Source: Chelydra serpentina (Eukaryota; Chordata; Testudines; Chelydridae). Taken from it: a DNA stretch of 64,000 nt. Position numbers and translations under genes: made by a program. The stretch spans positions 37,512,501 to 37,576,500 of the forward strand of contig JBAIAC010000048.1 in the NCBI GenBank assembly GCA_037349315.1, written 5' to 3'. Of the stretch, positions 53,732-64,000 are shown piece by piece. The notes under the pieces were generated by a model. It had not been told where the DNA came from and searched no databases. It worked only from the letters and a program-made list of their open reading frames with translations. The stretch's first letter is position 1; each line of letters begins with the position of its first letter.

Positions 53732-56302
53732 TTTACTATAAAACTGCAGAATTGTGCTAAGTGAAAATGGGCTATTTCTGACCTTCCCCCAGGATTTCCA
53801 CTGGTTGAAACTTTAGGACATGAATATTTCTATTGTATGCAAACTGTCCTCAGTTTATCTCTTTTGGGGCCGTCTCACACTTAGTCCTATACGGTTAGTC
53901 AAACATTTGCAAATAGTCTTACAATAATCAGCTGCATGATGCCAGAAACTATTTGCTAGAACTCATTTATATGAAAGCTATCTCAATCTGGGTACTGCAG
54001 CCGTGGCCCAAAACATAGTAATTTTATATTCATGAATACATGCATTCATCTATTGTACATGTCTGTCTCAGGGCTAGGTACCAATCATTTGGTAAGTGAC
54101 ATGAACAGATGCTCCCTCTAGAAGTTCAGCCTGTCTCTATAGTATATTAGCTTCAGTAATATAAAGTACACTGACTTTCTCTCCCGAGTAATATTATTTA
54201 TGCATGACATGGAATAAAGCCTACCAGGAGCAATAAAAGGAAGAAAAGTGCAGTGAGCTACTGTCTATATGATATGACCTTGTTAACATTTCAACACAGT
54301 GTAATCTTTTTGTGCTTTCAAGCAAGATAAATTAATGCATGCTGCTGTGAGACCCGTCAGATCTGACAGATAGAAATGCATTTTAAAAACCCCGTTCAGT
54401 GACAAACACTTTACCATTAAGCAAAACATATTATGGACCTGAGCAATGAAGATGAGCAATCCTACAGTAGCAATAAAAAAAACCACCTCCATGTATTCCT
54501 CTGAATATGTACAAATATCCTGCAGCTGCCATCTTCAGAGTTCACCTAGAATAATCCGAATGCAAAACATGCATTGTCACAAAGGATTCAAACTTAATCT
54601 GGGAATATTAGTATGACAGCCTGTGAGTTGCTTGTGAGTAAGAGGTATCAGTACCCACGCAGAAAATGCACAAATAGAACTGTTATAGCTGGTCTTGGAA
54701 AAGGTTATTGCTAAAGCTTTGTGTATATTTAATGCAGAACGTCTCTTAGGAATACACCTAAAAAGAATTAATGTGAATAAAGTGCATATTTTGAAACACA
54801 ATCACTATATAAGATTGCTGTATTTAGGACTATGAGGATTTGAAGACTTTTCTTCATAGGCTACAGTATAGTATATGTGAGTAAATGGGGAATTATTATG
54901 GGATGTCAAATGTGTGTTTTCTGACAGACAACCCTGATAACTGATAGCTTAATCTATAGTATACAGACACCACAGTGCTGAGCACAGTACACACACCTAG
55001 AAAGATCAGCCTTTGTTTCAACAAACAGCAAGATGCTGCACACACTATGGATAATCTTGCTAAGATTGAAGTCAATGGCAAAACTTTCACTGACTTCTAT
55101 GCTAGCAAGAGCAAGATCAATACGTAACTTGTGGGGAAGATAATGATATTCTTTGGGACAGGAAAGAAGACTGCATTGTGGTTTTTCCAGGAATGCTCTA
55201 TCAAGATGTACTAATTTAATAGGAAATAAACCAAGTATTTGAGTAACATTCAAACCATCTAACAGATTCTCCAGGCCATGGCCAGCTATTGAAGTCAATG
55301 CAGAACTTCATCAGAGATGATGACCTCTATCTGGTTTAGGATGACCTTAGTTTGATAAATGATTGTTCTAAAGTTGTTTGTAATCTGGCCTCTAGTTTAG
55401 TGGCAGCCCTTTGCCACAAACCTATCATGTTGTTGTTCTTTCAGTGTAGCACATTGTAAAGCTACTGTGTGGTGCATATTTCTTTCCTTTAATGCCTTAT
55501 CTAGATTTCCCATGTATTCTGTATCATAAAGAATGATTTGTTCAGTCATCGCATCATCCACATTGTTCCTGAAATGATCATGTAGAAAATATTTGGGGCC
55601 CTAACTAGTGTCCAGTTATGAACAGCTATATTAAGGTTGGTTTTTCTTATTTTTTTGTCAGCTGGGAACTGTTCTAAGGAGCTGAAGTGACTTTTTGCCT
55701 TTTGAAGTCAGCTATCAGACTCCCAAAGTTAAAAAAAAAATCTTATCAAACAAAGAGGTTTTGTGTGGGTATAGCTCATCAAAAATAAATGGAAGGAAAA
55801 CTGCAAAAAAGTCTATTCTCATAATAGATTTGTTTCATAGTAAGCATCCTATCCAACCCCTCCAAGTCTTTCTGAAATAGAGAAAGAGGGATGTGGAAGG
55901 GGAAAAAAAAGAAAGACAGGGAATAAAGGCACATGGTGTGCTACAGGAAATGCTTCTGCTACAAAACATCCAGAATGCTGCCCTTGTGTGTATTGTGTTT
56001 CCTCTACATCATCAGAAATGGGCCTATGCAACAAAATTCAGATCTGGATATGAACTTTCTCAAATGTTGTGGGGTGCCTTGGCCAAGATTTTGGTTTAGT
56101 TCCTTCACTGAGATTGGGGCCAGCTGCAGAATTCAGAGCCAGAGCTGAACTTTCCCAGAGTTCCTTGGTGTTTGGATCTGAAGTTTTGGCTCTGATTACT
56201 ATAGAGAGTGGGTCAGCTACAAATTTGAATCCACATCTGAAGTTTTGAAGAAATTGAGGATGTTCTGTTCCTAGATTTGTGTTTCTCTACTCTCTAGTTA
56301 TG
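53732..56302. other. non-coding DNA, nothing firm identified
   Basis: A 114-codon minus frame at 54954-55298 has no recognised domain and includes repeat-like GAAGTCA words. Not called. Confidence 0.4.
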
Positions 56303-56370
56303 TAAAATCCTGACCCCACTGAAGTCAGTGGGAGTTTTCCCATTGGCTGTGTTAGGGCCAGGATTTCACC
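56303..56370. repeat. short palindromic repeat, AAATCCTGACCCCAC type
   Basis: AAATCCTGACC...CACTGAAGTCAGTGGGAG at the left is inverted in GGCCAGGATTTCA at the right. A turtle short palindrome by style. Confidence 0.5.
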
Positions 56371-56409
56371 CATTGTGCTTATTCTAATAGTATGCATTTT
56401 AGCAGAGAG

Positions 56410-57118
56410 CAGGGCCGGCTCCAGGCACCAGCAAAACAAGCTGGTGCTTGGGGGCGGCACATTTCTAGGGGCTGCATTCTGGCGCCAGCCATGCCGCCGC
56501 TAAAAATGTGCCCCCGCCCTCCGCTGCTGCCGCTGGCTCGCGCGCCAAACAGCTGATTCGCGTGCCGCTGCTGGAGGGGGAGATCCCGAGCGGCCGCAGC
56601 GCCCAAACCAGCTGATTCGCGCGCTGCTGCTCCCCCTCCCTCCCAGGCTTGAGAGCCTGGGAGGGAGGGGGAGATCCTGAGTGGCTGCGGCGCGCGCGCC
56701 ACTTCTCCCCCTCCCTACTGGGCTTGAGAGCCTAGGAGGGAGGGGGAGATTCTGAGCGGCTGAGGTGCGCGCGCCGCTTCTCCCCCTCCCTCCTGAGCTT
56801 GAGAGCCTAGGAGGGAGGGGGAGATTCTGAGCGGCTGCGGCGCCCGCGCTGCTTCTCCCCCTCCCTCCTGGGCTTGAGAGCCCGGGAGGGAGGGGGAGAT
56901 CCCCAGCGGCTGCGGCGCGCAAAACAGCTGATTCGCGCGCCGCTGCTCCCCCTTCTTCCTAGGCTTGAGAGCCTGGGGGGAGGAGGCAGGGCTGGGGATT
57001 TGGGGAAGGGGCAGAGTTGAGGCGGGGCCGGGGGTGGGGTAAGAAAAAAACACGGGGGGTGGGGGGGCGGCCAAATTTGTTTTTGCTTTGGGCGGCAAAA
57101 ATCCTAGAGCCGGCCCTG
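56410..57118 (+). mobile_element. GC-rich non-autonomous hAT element (709 bp)
   Basis: The ends CAGGGCCGGCTCCAGG and CCTAGAGCCGGCCCTG are near-perfect inverted repeats. An 8-bp target duplication GCAGAGAG lies at 56402-56409 and 57119-57126. Related to 7314-7590 by the CAGGGCCGGC terminus. It holds tandem hairpin units (56624-57000). Long minus-strand frames (56379-57098) are repetitive Pro/Ala/Arg translations and are rejected as genes. Confidence 0.92.
56624..57000 (+). repeat. 75-bp tandem units with internal hairpins
   Basis: Units start at 56624, 56699, 56774 and 56849 (75, 75, 75 and 91 bp), with a partial fifth from 56940. Each has CTCCCCCTCCCTCCT, then GCTTGAGAGC, then AGGAGGGAGGGGGAG, so each can fold on itself. 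The GCGCGC junctions are CpG-rich. Confidence 0.85.
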
Positions 57119-57180
57119 GCAGAGAGAGAAATATCTGACTAGTGCATTTGGGCCACCATAATCTACATATTTAATCTACA

Positions 57181-57269
57181 TGCGTCTGACAAAGTGGGTC
57201 TTCGCCCATGAAAGCTTATGCTCCAATATATCTGTTAGTCTAAAAGGTGCTACCGGACTCTTTGTCGCT
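57181..57269 (+). mobile_element. Penelope-like 3'-tail fragment
   Basis: TCTGACAAAGTGGGTCTTCG, CATGAAAGCTTATGCTCCAA, TATCTGTTAGTCTAAAAGG, TGCTACCGGACTCTTTGTCG. The same tail as 13048 read in the opposite orientation. No coding part. Confidence 0.7.
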
Positions 57270-57833
57270 CTTACATATTTAAAAATAATTTTATGAATAA
57301 AGTAGGATGCTATGAGAGGCTCATTGCTACCTTTTCCCAAAACTCTGAAAAACTTATAAATAAAAGACTAATTTAGCTCATTTATCAAACTCATCCAAAG
57401 GTCATTACTCAAGTCACCAAATCTATTAATGATTAATTCTTTTTTTTTCAAGTGCTGTCCAGTGATATATTCATGAGCTTACAGAGAAGAAACAAGTACC
57501 CCAAACTCTCCAAACCCTTCCATGGCTCCTCTATTTCCTTTGTCTTCTTCCCAGAGTTCTTCTGCCTCCACTCCCACATTCCTTCTGCAGGTATCCCCCT
57601 TTGTCTCCATTATCCACCTCCTCTGCCACTTAAGAGCTCCTCTGCCTTTCCTTTACCAGCTTCACCAGCCCCAATCATAGAAAACTTCTGCCTTCCCAGC
57701 CGTGCTTCTGACATTGAATGTTACAAAATTGCAGGGTGTTTGGATCTGGTGTTGGAGTTCCCCCATTCATAGAGATGCCCAAATGATGAATTGTAGCTCT
57801 AGATCCAAAATCTGAATTTTCCATGTACTTAGT
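57270..57833. other. non-coding DNA, nothing identified
   Basis: An open frame at 57452-57772 is Pro/Ser-rich and unsupported. Confidence 0.4.
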
Positions 57834-58665
57834 AGAGCCGGTCAGGACTCGTTTGACAAAATGCTTTTCCATTGGAAAATCCTAATTCATCGATGTTCCT
57901 TCATTCCACTCCAAAGTACCCAGTACCTGGTGGTTAGGGCACTCGCCTGGGGGAGAGCTAGGTTCAAGTCCCTGCTCTTCCTGAACAGGGACTTACATCC
58001 ACACACCCAGCGAGTGTCCCACCCATCAGGCAACACAGGCAGTCAATGGGTACATCTCCATTGCAAAAACAAACCACCACAAACCCTGTGGCAGCAAGTC
58101 TCCGAGCCCAAGTCAACTGACTCTGCTTGTGGGGCTCATGCTATGCTGCTAAAATAAAAGTTCCTGCACAGGCTAGAGCCCGGGCTCTGAGATGCACCCC
58201 CCGGCTGGGTTTCAGAGCCCGGGATCCAGCCCAAGCAGGAATGTCTATGCTTCTATGGTTAGCCTCGTAGCAGGAGCCTGAGTCAGCTGCCCCACTGGGA
58301 CTCTCTGCTGTGGGGTTGTTGTTGTTGTTGTTTGCAATATAGACATACCCGATCTCTCCTGTTGGGGCTGTTCCACTTTCTATAAATAATTAAATATCAT
58401 TGGGCCAGAGAGAGAAAAAGAGAGACTAACTTTATATGCACCAAATCAGGCAGATCAAGCTCTTGAACCTGGGTCTCCCACAGGCGAATGCTTTAACCAT
58501 TCAAACTATTGGCCAGTCTGAGGTCTCTCTCTAGTTTTTTTTTCCTCCATGAAAAATGTTGGAAGGTCTCATTTTCATTCCAATGTAGACCAAAAACAAA
58601 GGTCGAAACCTCTTCTTTTTTTTTTTTCACCAAACAGAATCCTTGTTTTGGAACCACCCCTACTA
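57834..58665. repeat. fold-back element with tRNA-like arms
   Basis: The left end is AGAGCCGGTCAGGACTCG. An arm with CCTGGTGGTTAGGGCACTCG and AGGTTCAAGTCCCTGCTC (57905-57985) is inverted at the right as TTGAACCTGGGTCTCCCAC and GAATGCTTTAACCATTC (58460-58500). The right end is near AACCACCCCTACT. The centre holds the MITE at 58048. Confidence 0.5.
58048..58350. mobile_element. palindromic MITE (303 bp) inside the fold-back element
   Basis: The ends GGGTACATCTCCATTGCAAA and TTTGCAATATAGACATACCC are inverted. The interior has self-complementary GAGCCCGGGCTCTGAGA and CAGAGCCCGGGATCC. The terminus GGGTATGTCTA is shared with the right end of H1/H2, so a Harbinger-type MITE is likely. Flanking AAT/GAT is an imperfect 3-bp duplication. 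Confidence 0.6.
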
Positions 58666-60907
58666 GTAGCATTGTTTTTAGTGGCGTTACCATGTCATTT
58701 AAATTTGGCAAAGCCCTGCATGCTATTTCACGGCAACTCAGGAAATAGCCTGTGTTAGCACAGCATGTCCTCTGCTTTTACTTGTTTTACTTAAGAAAAT
58801 AGCTGTGTCACAATGTCTTTCCTTGCTTATGGGATCAAATATTGATTCAAACCATCACCGCAGAGAAATATTAATATTCTCCCAGGCAATTCTGGAGTTT
58901 GGCTCTCAACGTGTACTGGAAACATTCAGATACAATTTATACTGAAGGCAGTTTCTAAGCAGCATATTGAGTCAATCATCAGAGTTCTCCTTTCAGAAGT
59001 GCCCAGAGATGTTAATGCCAAGTCTCACCATTAAACCAAAAGATATGAGTTTCGGTCTTTAATTTTGATTCTCTTATGAGTTTGCATTTTTTCCAAATCT
59101 AGCTTAATTTTTTTGACATCTGTCTTCTTAAGAGATCAAAGTGTTCACATGCCGTACAAATGTAGGTTTCCACACCCATTCCTATTGCCAACATGCTATA
59201 TTTTAAGTTTTAAAAGACACAACATGTGAAATCATTTTTTCCCAGATCCCCGTAGTAACACAGTCACATTTCTACAGATTAATAATTCCCTTTACTGTAG
59301 GTCTCATGAATTCTTCCCCTTCCCGACCCCCACTTATTAAAGTCTACACTGTGATTTCAGTGGTCTGGTCAGGTTTGCACAACATTGTGCAGTTCTACTG
59401 CCTAGAGACTTTTCTTTGGAAAGCAAGAAGAAAACAAAAGGAAATTAGTAACAGGCAAGTTTTTACTTTAAAAAAAAAAAAACCTCTGCCAAAACTGGCA
59501 TTTTTTTCAAATAACACTTCTGAATTTGCTGAGAAAAGTCTCATATCCTAACTCAACACTCTTCAAAGGGAGCTTACAAAAAGAGAACCAAAAACAATAA
59601 AATACACCACCATAGATGAGTGAGTACTGTAGAAGGGAATGCTTCTTAATATTTGGAAACTTGCTGATGAGGTATTGGCTGTGGCTACACACTATATAAA
59701 CATACAGTCCTGCTTTAGAAACACAGCAGTCAGGTGATCAACTAGAAGAGAGAATCATCCTGTAATGTTTTCCTACACCCAAACCTCAGTTTAATATAGG
59801 CTGCTGTGCAACATAAATTGAAAAATAAATATGATGCATTCGTTTACCCTTGGCAATGCAATAATCAAAGTGCTTTACTACCAAAAGGCCACCACACCTG
59901 TACAAAGCAACTAACTGGGAAACCACAAAAGAATCGTCTTGCAGCAGTGTCCAATCAAAAAAGAAGCAGGAAGACGATCAAAACTCAGAGGCACACATGC
60001 ACAAAATTATAATTAATTTGAAAAGACCTTGCCAGTATTTTCCTCAATAAACAAAAAGCATCAGATGAGTTAATTTAACATTTCCCTGAACAGGACTTTA
60101 AAGGACAGAAAGTTAGTGAAAACATCCACAGTAGACATTAGATGTCTTAAAGGGTATATCTGCAGAGCACTTTGGAGCCCAAGGGAGCTAGCCTCCAGCC
60201 TGGGTTGACAGAGTAGGGTTCGCACAACTCTTAAAAAATAGCTGTATAGACAGCACTTTGAAGGTGAGACTTTGGCTGGAGCTGGCTCGCCTAAGGAGGG
60301 GAGAGCCAAGGAAAGGCTTCACAGATAAAATGTACCTTAAAATCTCACCACCCTTCTGATCCCTTTAAATCTGTCAATTCTCCAAAATGATGGCTGCAAC
60401 ATTAAATAAAATTATTTACTCTGCTAGGCAACACTAGAAGTGCCGTTGGGTTTCTTTGTGAACTTGAACAGGATATGTACATCTGATGGAGTCAGAGATG
60501 CCCAGCTCTCTGCCTGTTTGCTCCAGCCAGGTGAGGTATTGAAGTGCACAACAATCTACTACTCGAGCTCTGGAGACTAGAGCACAAGCAGAGCTGGTGG
60601 GACAGTGCAACATGCTTACAAAGGAAATGCTCAAGATCACTGAAGGGAAAATATACTCAGTGTAGTTCTTCTACAGATTCCTTCCCATTCATAACTCTCC
60701 GTTGGATTAATGGATTATTCCTGTTTCTACATTCTCAAAACGTACTACCGCTGCATTTCTCTGATGGGTTGGGTCCTGGGACGGAAAGAAATAGATCTTG
60801 GCAAAACCACATATGCACTTCTGAGGTGGAGGCCACCCACAGCCATGTTTGTATAATCAATTTTACATTGAGGAATGATACAAGTGGGGTCTGGAAGTAA
60901 TACTCAA
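58666..60907. other. AT-rich non-coding DNA, nothing firm identified
   Basis: 60150-60300 may be a decayed relative of the MITE at 58048 (GGGTATATCTGCAGAGCAC). No supported gene. Confidence 0.35.
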
Positions 60908-61722
60908 AATAAATGATTGGGCCAAAAGAAATCTGATGAGGTTCAACAAGGACAAGTGCAGAGTCCTGCACTTAGGACGGAAGAATCCCATGCACTGCTA
61001 CAGACTAGGGACCGAATGGCTGGGCAACAGTTCTGCAGAAAAGGACCTAGGGGTTACAGTGGACGAAAAGCTGGATATGAGTCAACAGTGTGCCCTTGTT
61101 GCCAAGAAGGCTAATGGCATTTTGGGCTGTATAAGTAGGGGCATTTCCAGCAGATCGAGGGACGTGATTATTCCCCTCTATTCGGCACTGGTTTGGAGTA
61201 CTCATTTGGAGTACTGTGTCCAGTTTTGGGCCCCACACTACAAGAAGGATGTGGATAAATTGGAAAGAGTCCAACGGAGGGCAACAAAAATGATTAGGGG
61301 GCTGGAGCACATGACTTATGAGGAGAGGCTGAGGGAACTGGGATTGTTTAGCCTGCAGAAGAGAAGAGTGAGGGGGGATTTGATAGCTGCTTTCAACTAC
61401 CTAAAAGGGGGTTCCAAAGAGGATGGATCTAGACTGTTCTCAGTGGTAGAAGATGGCAGAACAAGGAGTAATGGTCTCAAGTTGCAGAGGGGGAGGTTTA
61501 GGTTGGATATTAGGAAAAACTTTTTCACTAGTAGGGTGGTGAAGCACTGGAATGGGTTACCTAGGGAGGTGGTGGAATCTCCTTCCTTAGAGGTTTTTAA
61601 GGTCAGGCTTGACAAAGCCCTGGCTGGGATGATCTAGTTGGGGTTGGTCCTGCTTTGAGCAGGGGGTTGGACTAGATGACCTCCTGAGGTCCCTTTCAAC
61701 CCTGAGATTCTATGATTCTATG
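60908..61722 (+). mobile_element. CR1 LINE 3' end with long open frame
   Basis: Ends GGTCCTGCTTTGAGCAGG, GACTAGATGACCTCCTGAGG, CAACCCTGAGATTCTATGAT, with the CR1 ATTCTATG tail. 5'-truncated. Better preserved than the copies at 30085 and 53287. Confidence 0.92.
60936..61637 (+). CDS. CR1 ORF2 reverse transcriptase, C-terminal 233 aa (partial)
   Basis: Open over 233 codons: [80 protein letters not shown], then the same C-terminus as 53289. This is the post-catalytic RT (thumb and C-terminal) region. The YADD active site and the endonuclease lie upstream of the truncation, so the fragment is not autonomous. The first Met is internal to the real protein. The lack of stops suggests a younger insertion than its siblings. 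Confidence 0.88.
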   Translation: MRFNKDKCRVLHLGRKNPMHCYRLGTEWLGNSSAEKDLGVTVDEKLDMSQQCALVAKKANGILGCISRGISSRSRDVIIPLYSALVWSTHLEYCVQFWAPHYKKDVDKLERVQRRATKMIRGLEHMTYEERLRELGLFSLQKRRVRGDLIAAFNYLKGGSKEDGSRLFSVVEDGRTRSNGLKLQRGRFRLDIRKNFFTSRVVKHWNGLPREVVESPSLEVFKVRLDKALAGMI

Positions 61723-64000
61723 AAAGAACAAAAGTCTTGAGTCATTCTCATCCTCCTTCAACTCCCACTAGAACAGAAGCAAAGTTCCAAAACCTTCCAG
61801 CGAGGAAGTATGCTCTGAAACCATCCCCTAACTGCTCCACAGACTGTTTTACATGAGGTTTCTGATCCTGTACAAAAATTCTGCCCATATTTGTCCATCT
61901 CTCAGTATCCCACAGAGCCATATATTTGTCTTCACAAGATAACAGGACATCTCGTGTCACTCCACTGACTTTAATAAATTAGGCCAAAATGTACATAATA
62001 GAAAACACTATTTATTATGTGGACTAAGGCCTTGAAATGTGGCAGCGTGGCAGCAATAGAGGTTCATCAGCACAGAATATTTAAAGCACATTCAGTAAGA
62101 TCTTGGGGAAACAACTCGCATATTTCTCAGGCAATGAACCTAAAATTGACTTTCAGGACTGCAAAGCATTTCTGTGTGTCAAGGGTTCTGAATAGAAAGG
62201 AACTTGATAGGGAGTGGGGCTTATATGAGGAAAGGGGCTTGTGGCAGTGTTTGTTCTGAGCTAACTTTTTGGTTTGGGGCTTGTTAATTTTTACTTGCTG
62301 GATCTTATGTTTGTTGTAATTTTATGTCTAAAGAGCCTAGGGTTTTAAGATAGATACTACTTTGTTTAACATTTTTATAAATCAAAATAATAGATATCTG
62401 ACCTACAATAGGACAAAATGATTAAATATTAAACTATCCCCATTCAAATGTGGATTTCCATTGTCAAAACTACCAGGTTGCTGCCAAACCCATGGCAGGA
62501 CTGTGATGCAGCCAGGCTCAACAAGGAACCATGCTAATAGCACCATGTGCATTTCATTTAAAAGTCTGTACAGCAATTCAGTCAAAATGAATTTTGTCAT
62601 CCTGATCAGGACTGGATTCAGTCTGTGTTGGCAGCCATGAAAGGACACTCCACTATGCATTTTTAAAACAATGACTCATTCCACTGCTATAATCATAGGT
62701 AGATAGAGTGCACTGCCGTTTCTCGCCTGTTTCTCTCCTTTCAACTGTAACTGTTCCTTCACTACTCACAAAACTCAGTGATTATCAGAACGGTGTTCTT
62801 GCCACCTGCTCTAGGGGGTAGCTGTTTATATTCAAGGTTTTTCACTTTCTTTCAGTTTTTCCCTCTAACTATGACCCCTTTTCTCAAGTATAAAAATGCA
62901 TCTCATCTTTCCCTTCCAGCTACAAGACAGAAAAGCAGAGACTATAACAGATCTGTCTGATATGGCCCTTCTTGCCTGATTTGTCTGATGAAAAATGGAT
63001 AAGCAAGTAGAAAATATTATTATCCCAAAGCAATTCTTATACAAAGCATAACAATCTACTAACCCTAGCAGAAGCAGCAACTAACTCAGCTATGATATTT
63101 TCATTATCAAGGGATTTACCTTCTGTCATTGTTTCCTAGACTGGTTCTGATGTTTATTAAATTGAATGGGATCAAAAAGCCTTGGTGAAATCTTAGACTG
63201 AATGAATAGTGAATTTCTTCAAAACAAAATAAGGGAATAATAATAATAATTGGGAACAATATGCATACAAATGAACCTGCAGAGCAGACAGAACAACAAA
63301 AGCTACTAGATCCATATATTTGGATCTTAAAGACACAAAGTAAGTATAGATTTAATAATCAAACCAAAATGAAAAGCTGTTGGGAAATAAAAATTAAACA
63401 ACCATCAGTGCCAAATTGGAGTCATTTAAGGCCCGTTATCAAGTCATTAAGGCATCTGATCCAAAGCCAGTTAAAGTTAGTGGAAGTAAGGAGAAGGAAA
63501 TAAAGTTTATGTGGATACCATAATGAAGTAAAAATAATTGCAAAACAATTGTTCTATTTCTTTCACTTTTTTTCTGCTTAATCCCCACCACTATTCTTCC
63601 CTCTCCCCCATACACAGGATTGGTGAGGTTGGAGGTTTGGTTCAGATCACAATATGTAAATGCTTATCCAAACCTTACTAGAAATATCAAAATCTTACCA
63701 GGATGCAAAAACTGGGTGTCTAATAAAATAACTAGTACCTTTTACTTCTAGCCAGGCCAAAGACCCCATGCCAACACACTTTTTTTTGTTTTTTTAACAG
63801 TATCCCAGCACTGGCCAAAACCTGGACATGCAGAGGTGTATGACAGTTCAAAATATTTTTAAAGGTATCCAAAGTTGTTTGGGGTTTTGGGCTTTGTTTG
63901 TTTGTTTTTAATTTTTGTTTTAAAACCTTCTGGGTTCACTTCTGGTTTGGGAGGAATAGACAACTCAGCTATGAAGACTCCATGTGTGCGTGCGAGGGGG
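61723..64000. other. AT-rich non-coding DNA to the window end, nothing identified
   Basis: No supported gene, RNA or clear repeat. 63630-63680 has TTTGGTTCAGATCACAATA and GCTTATCCAAACC, similar to short turtle repeats. Confidence 0.4.

Noticed and set aside
56379..57098. Three minus-strand frames of 107-140 codons, Pro/Ala/Arg-rich
   Set aside because: They are translations of the 75-bp tandem units inside the hAT element at 56410 and shift frame with the repeat.

Overview
This is a vertebrate nuclear DNA window in which I find no host gene. The repeats point to a turtle, most likely a cryptodire. The evidence is a tRNA-derived SINE of the cryptodire Cry type, CR1 LINE 3' ends with ATTCTATG-type tails, Penelope-like fragments, MIR/CORE-SINEs, and many hAT and PIF/Harbinger elements of kinds I know from turtle genomes. 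Most open frames are short and fall inside repeats or in unconstrained DNA. The coding capacity that can be defended belongs to transposable elements.

The dominant features are two long Harbinger elements, here called H1 (20034-24568, TSD TAG) and H2 (45707-50618, TSD TTA). Both have the same layout. A two-exon Myb/SANT-like (trihelix) gene lies on the plus strand. A single-exon HARBI1-like DDE transposase is convergent on the minus strand. A roughly 95-codon open frame lies antisense inside the Myb intron. H1 keeps a full 426-codon transposase, but its Myb gene is broken by a micro-inversion, a frameshift and a stop. H2 keeps an open Myb exon 2, but exon 1 and the transposase each carry a frameshift. 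The antisense frame is intact in both copies and is the best candidate here for something undescribed. Two short relatives share the terminal motif: a 305-bp MITE at 31961 and an 86-bp MITE at 35193.

Layout. 1-5 kb: two hAT MITEs and short palindromic repeats in AT-rich DNA. 5.3-6.0 kb: a solo LTR with a 5-bp TSD. 7.3 kb: a GC-rich hAT. 10.3 kb: MIR. 11.7 kb: a long palindrome. 13.0-13.7 kb: a Penelope-like 3' end encoding a GIY-YIG domain. 15.6 kb: Cry SINE. 18.6-19.6 kb: an ERV-type LTR. 20-24.6 kb: H1. 29.7-30.8 kb: an LTR-like fragment and a CR1. 32-35.3 kb: Harbinger MITE, 7SL RNA pseudogene, decayed non-LTR reverse transcriptase, hAT and Harbinger MITEs. 39-41 kb: two hAT elements, one nested in an older palindrome. 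42.3 kb: MIR. 45.2-51.1 kb: H2 nested in an older repeat that also carries a hAT MITE. 53.3 and 60.9 kb: CR1 3' ends. 56.4-57.1 kb: a hAT with 75-bp tandem hairpin units. 57.8-58.7 kb: a fold-back element holding another palindromic MITE.

Family names come from recognition by eye. The element boundaries I trust most are those where target-site duplications can be read directly, and these are flagged.
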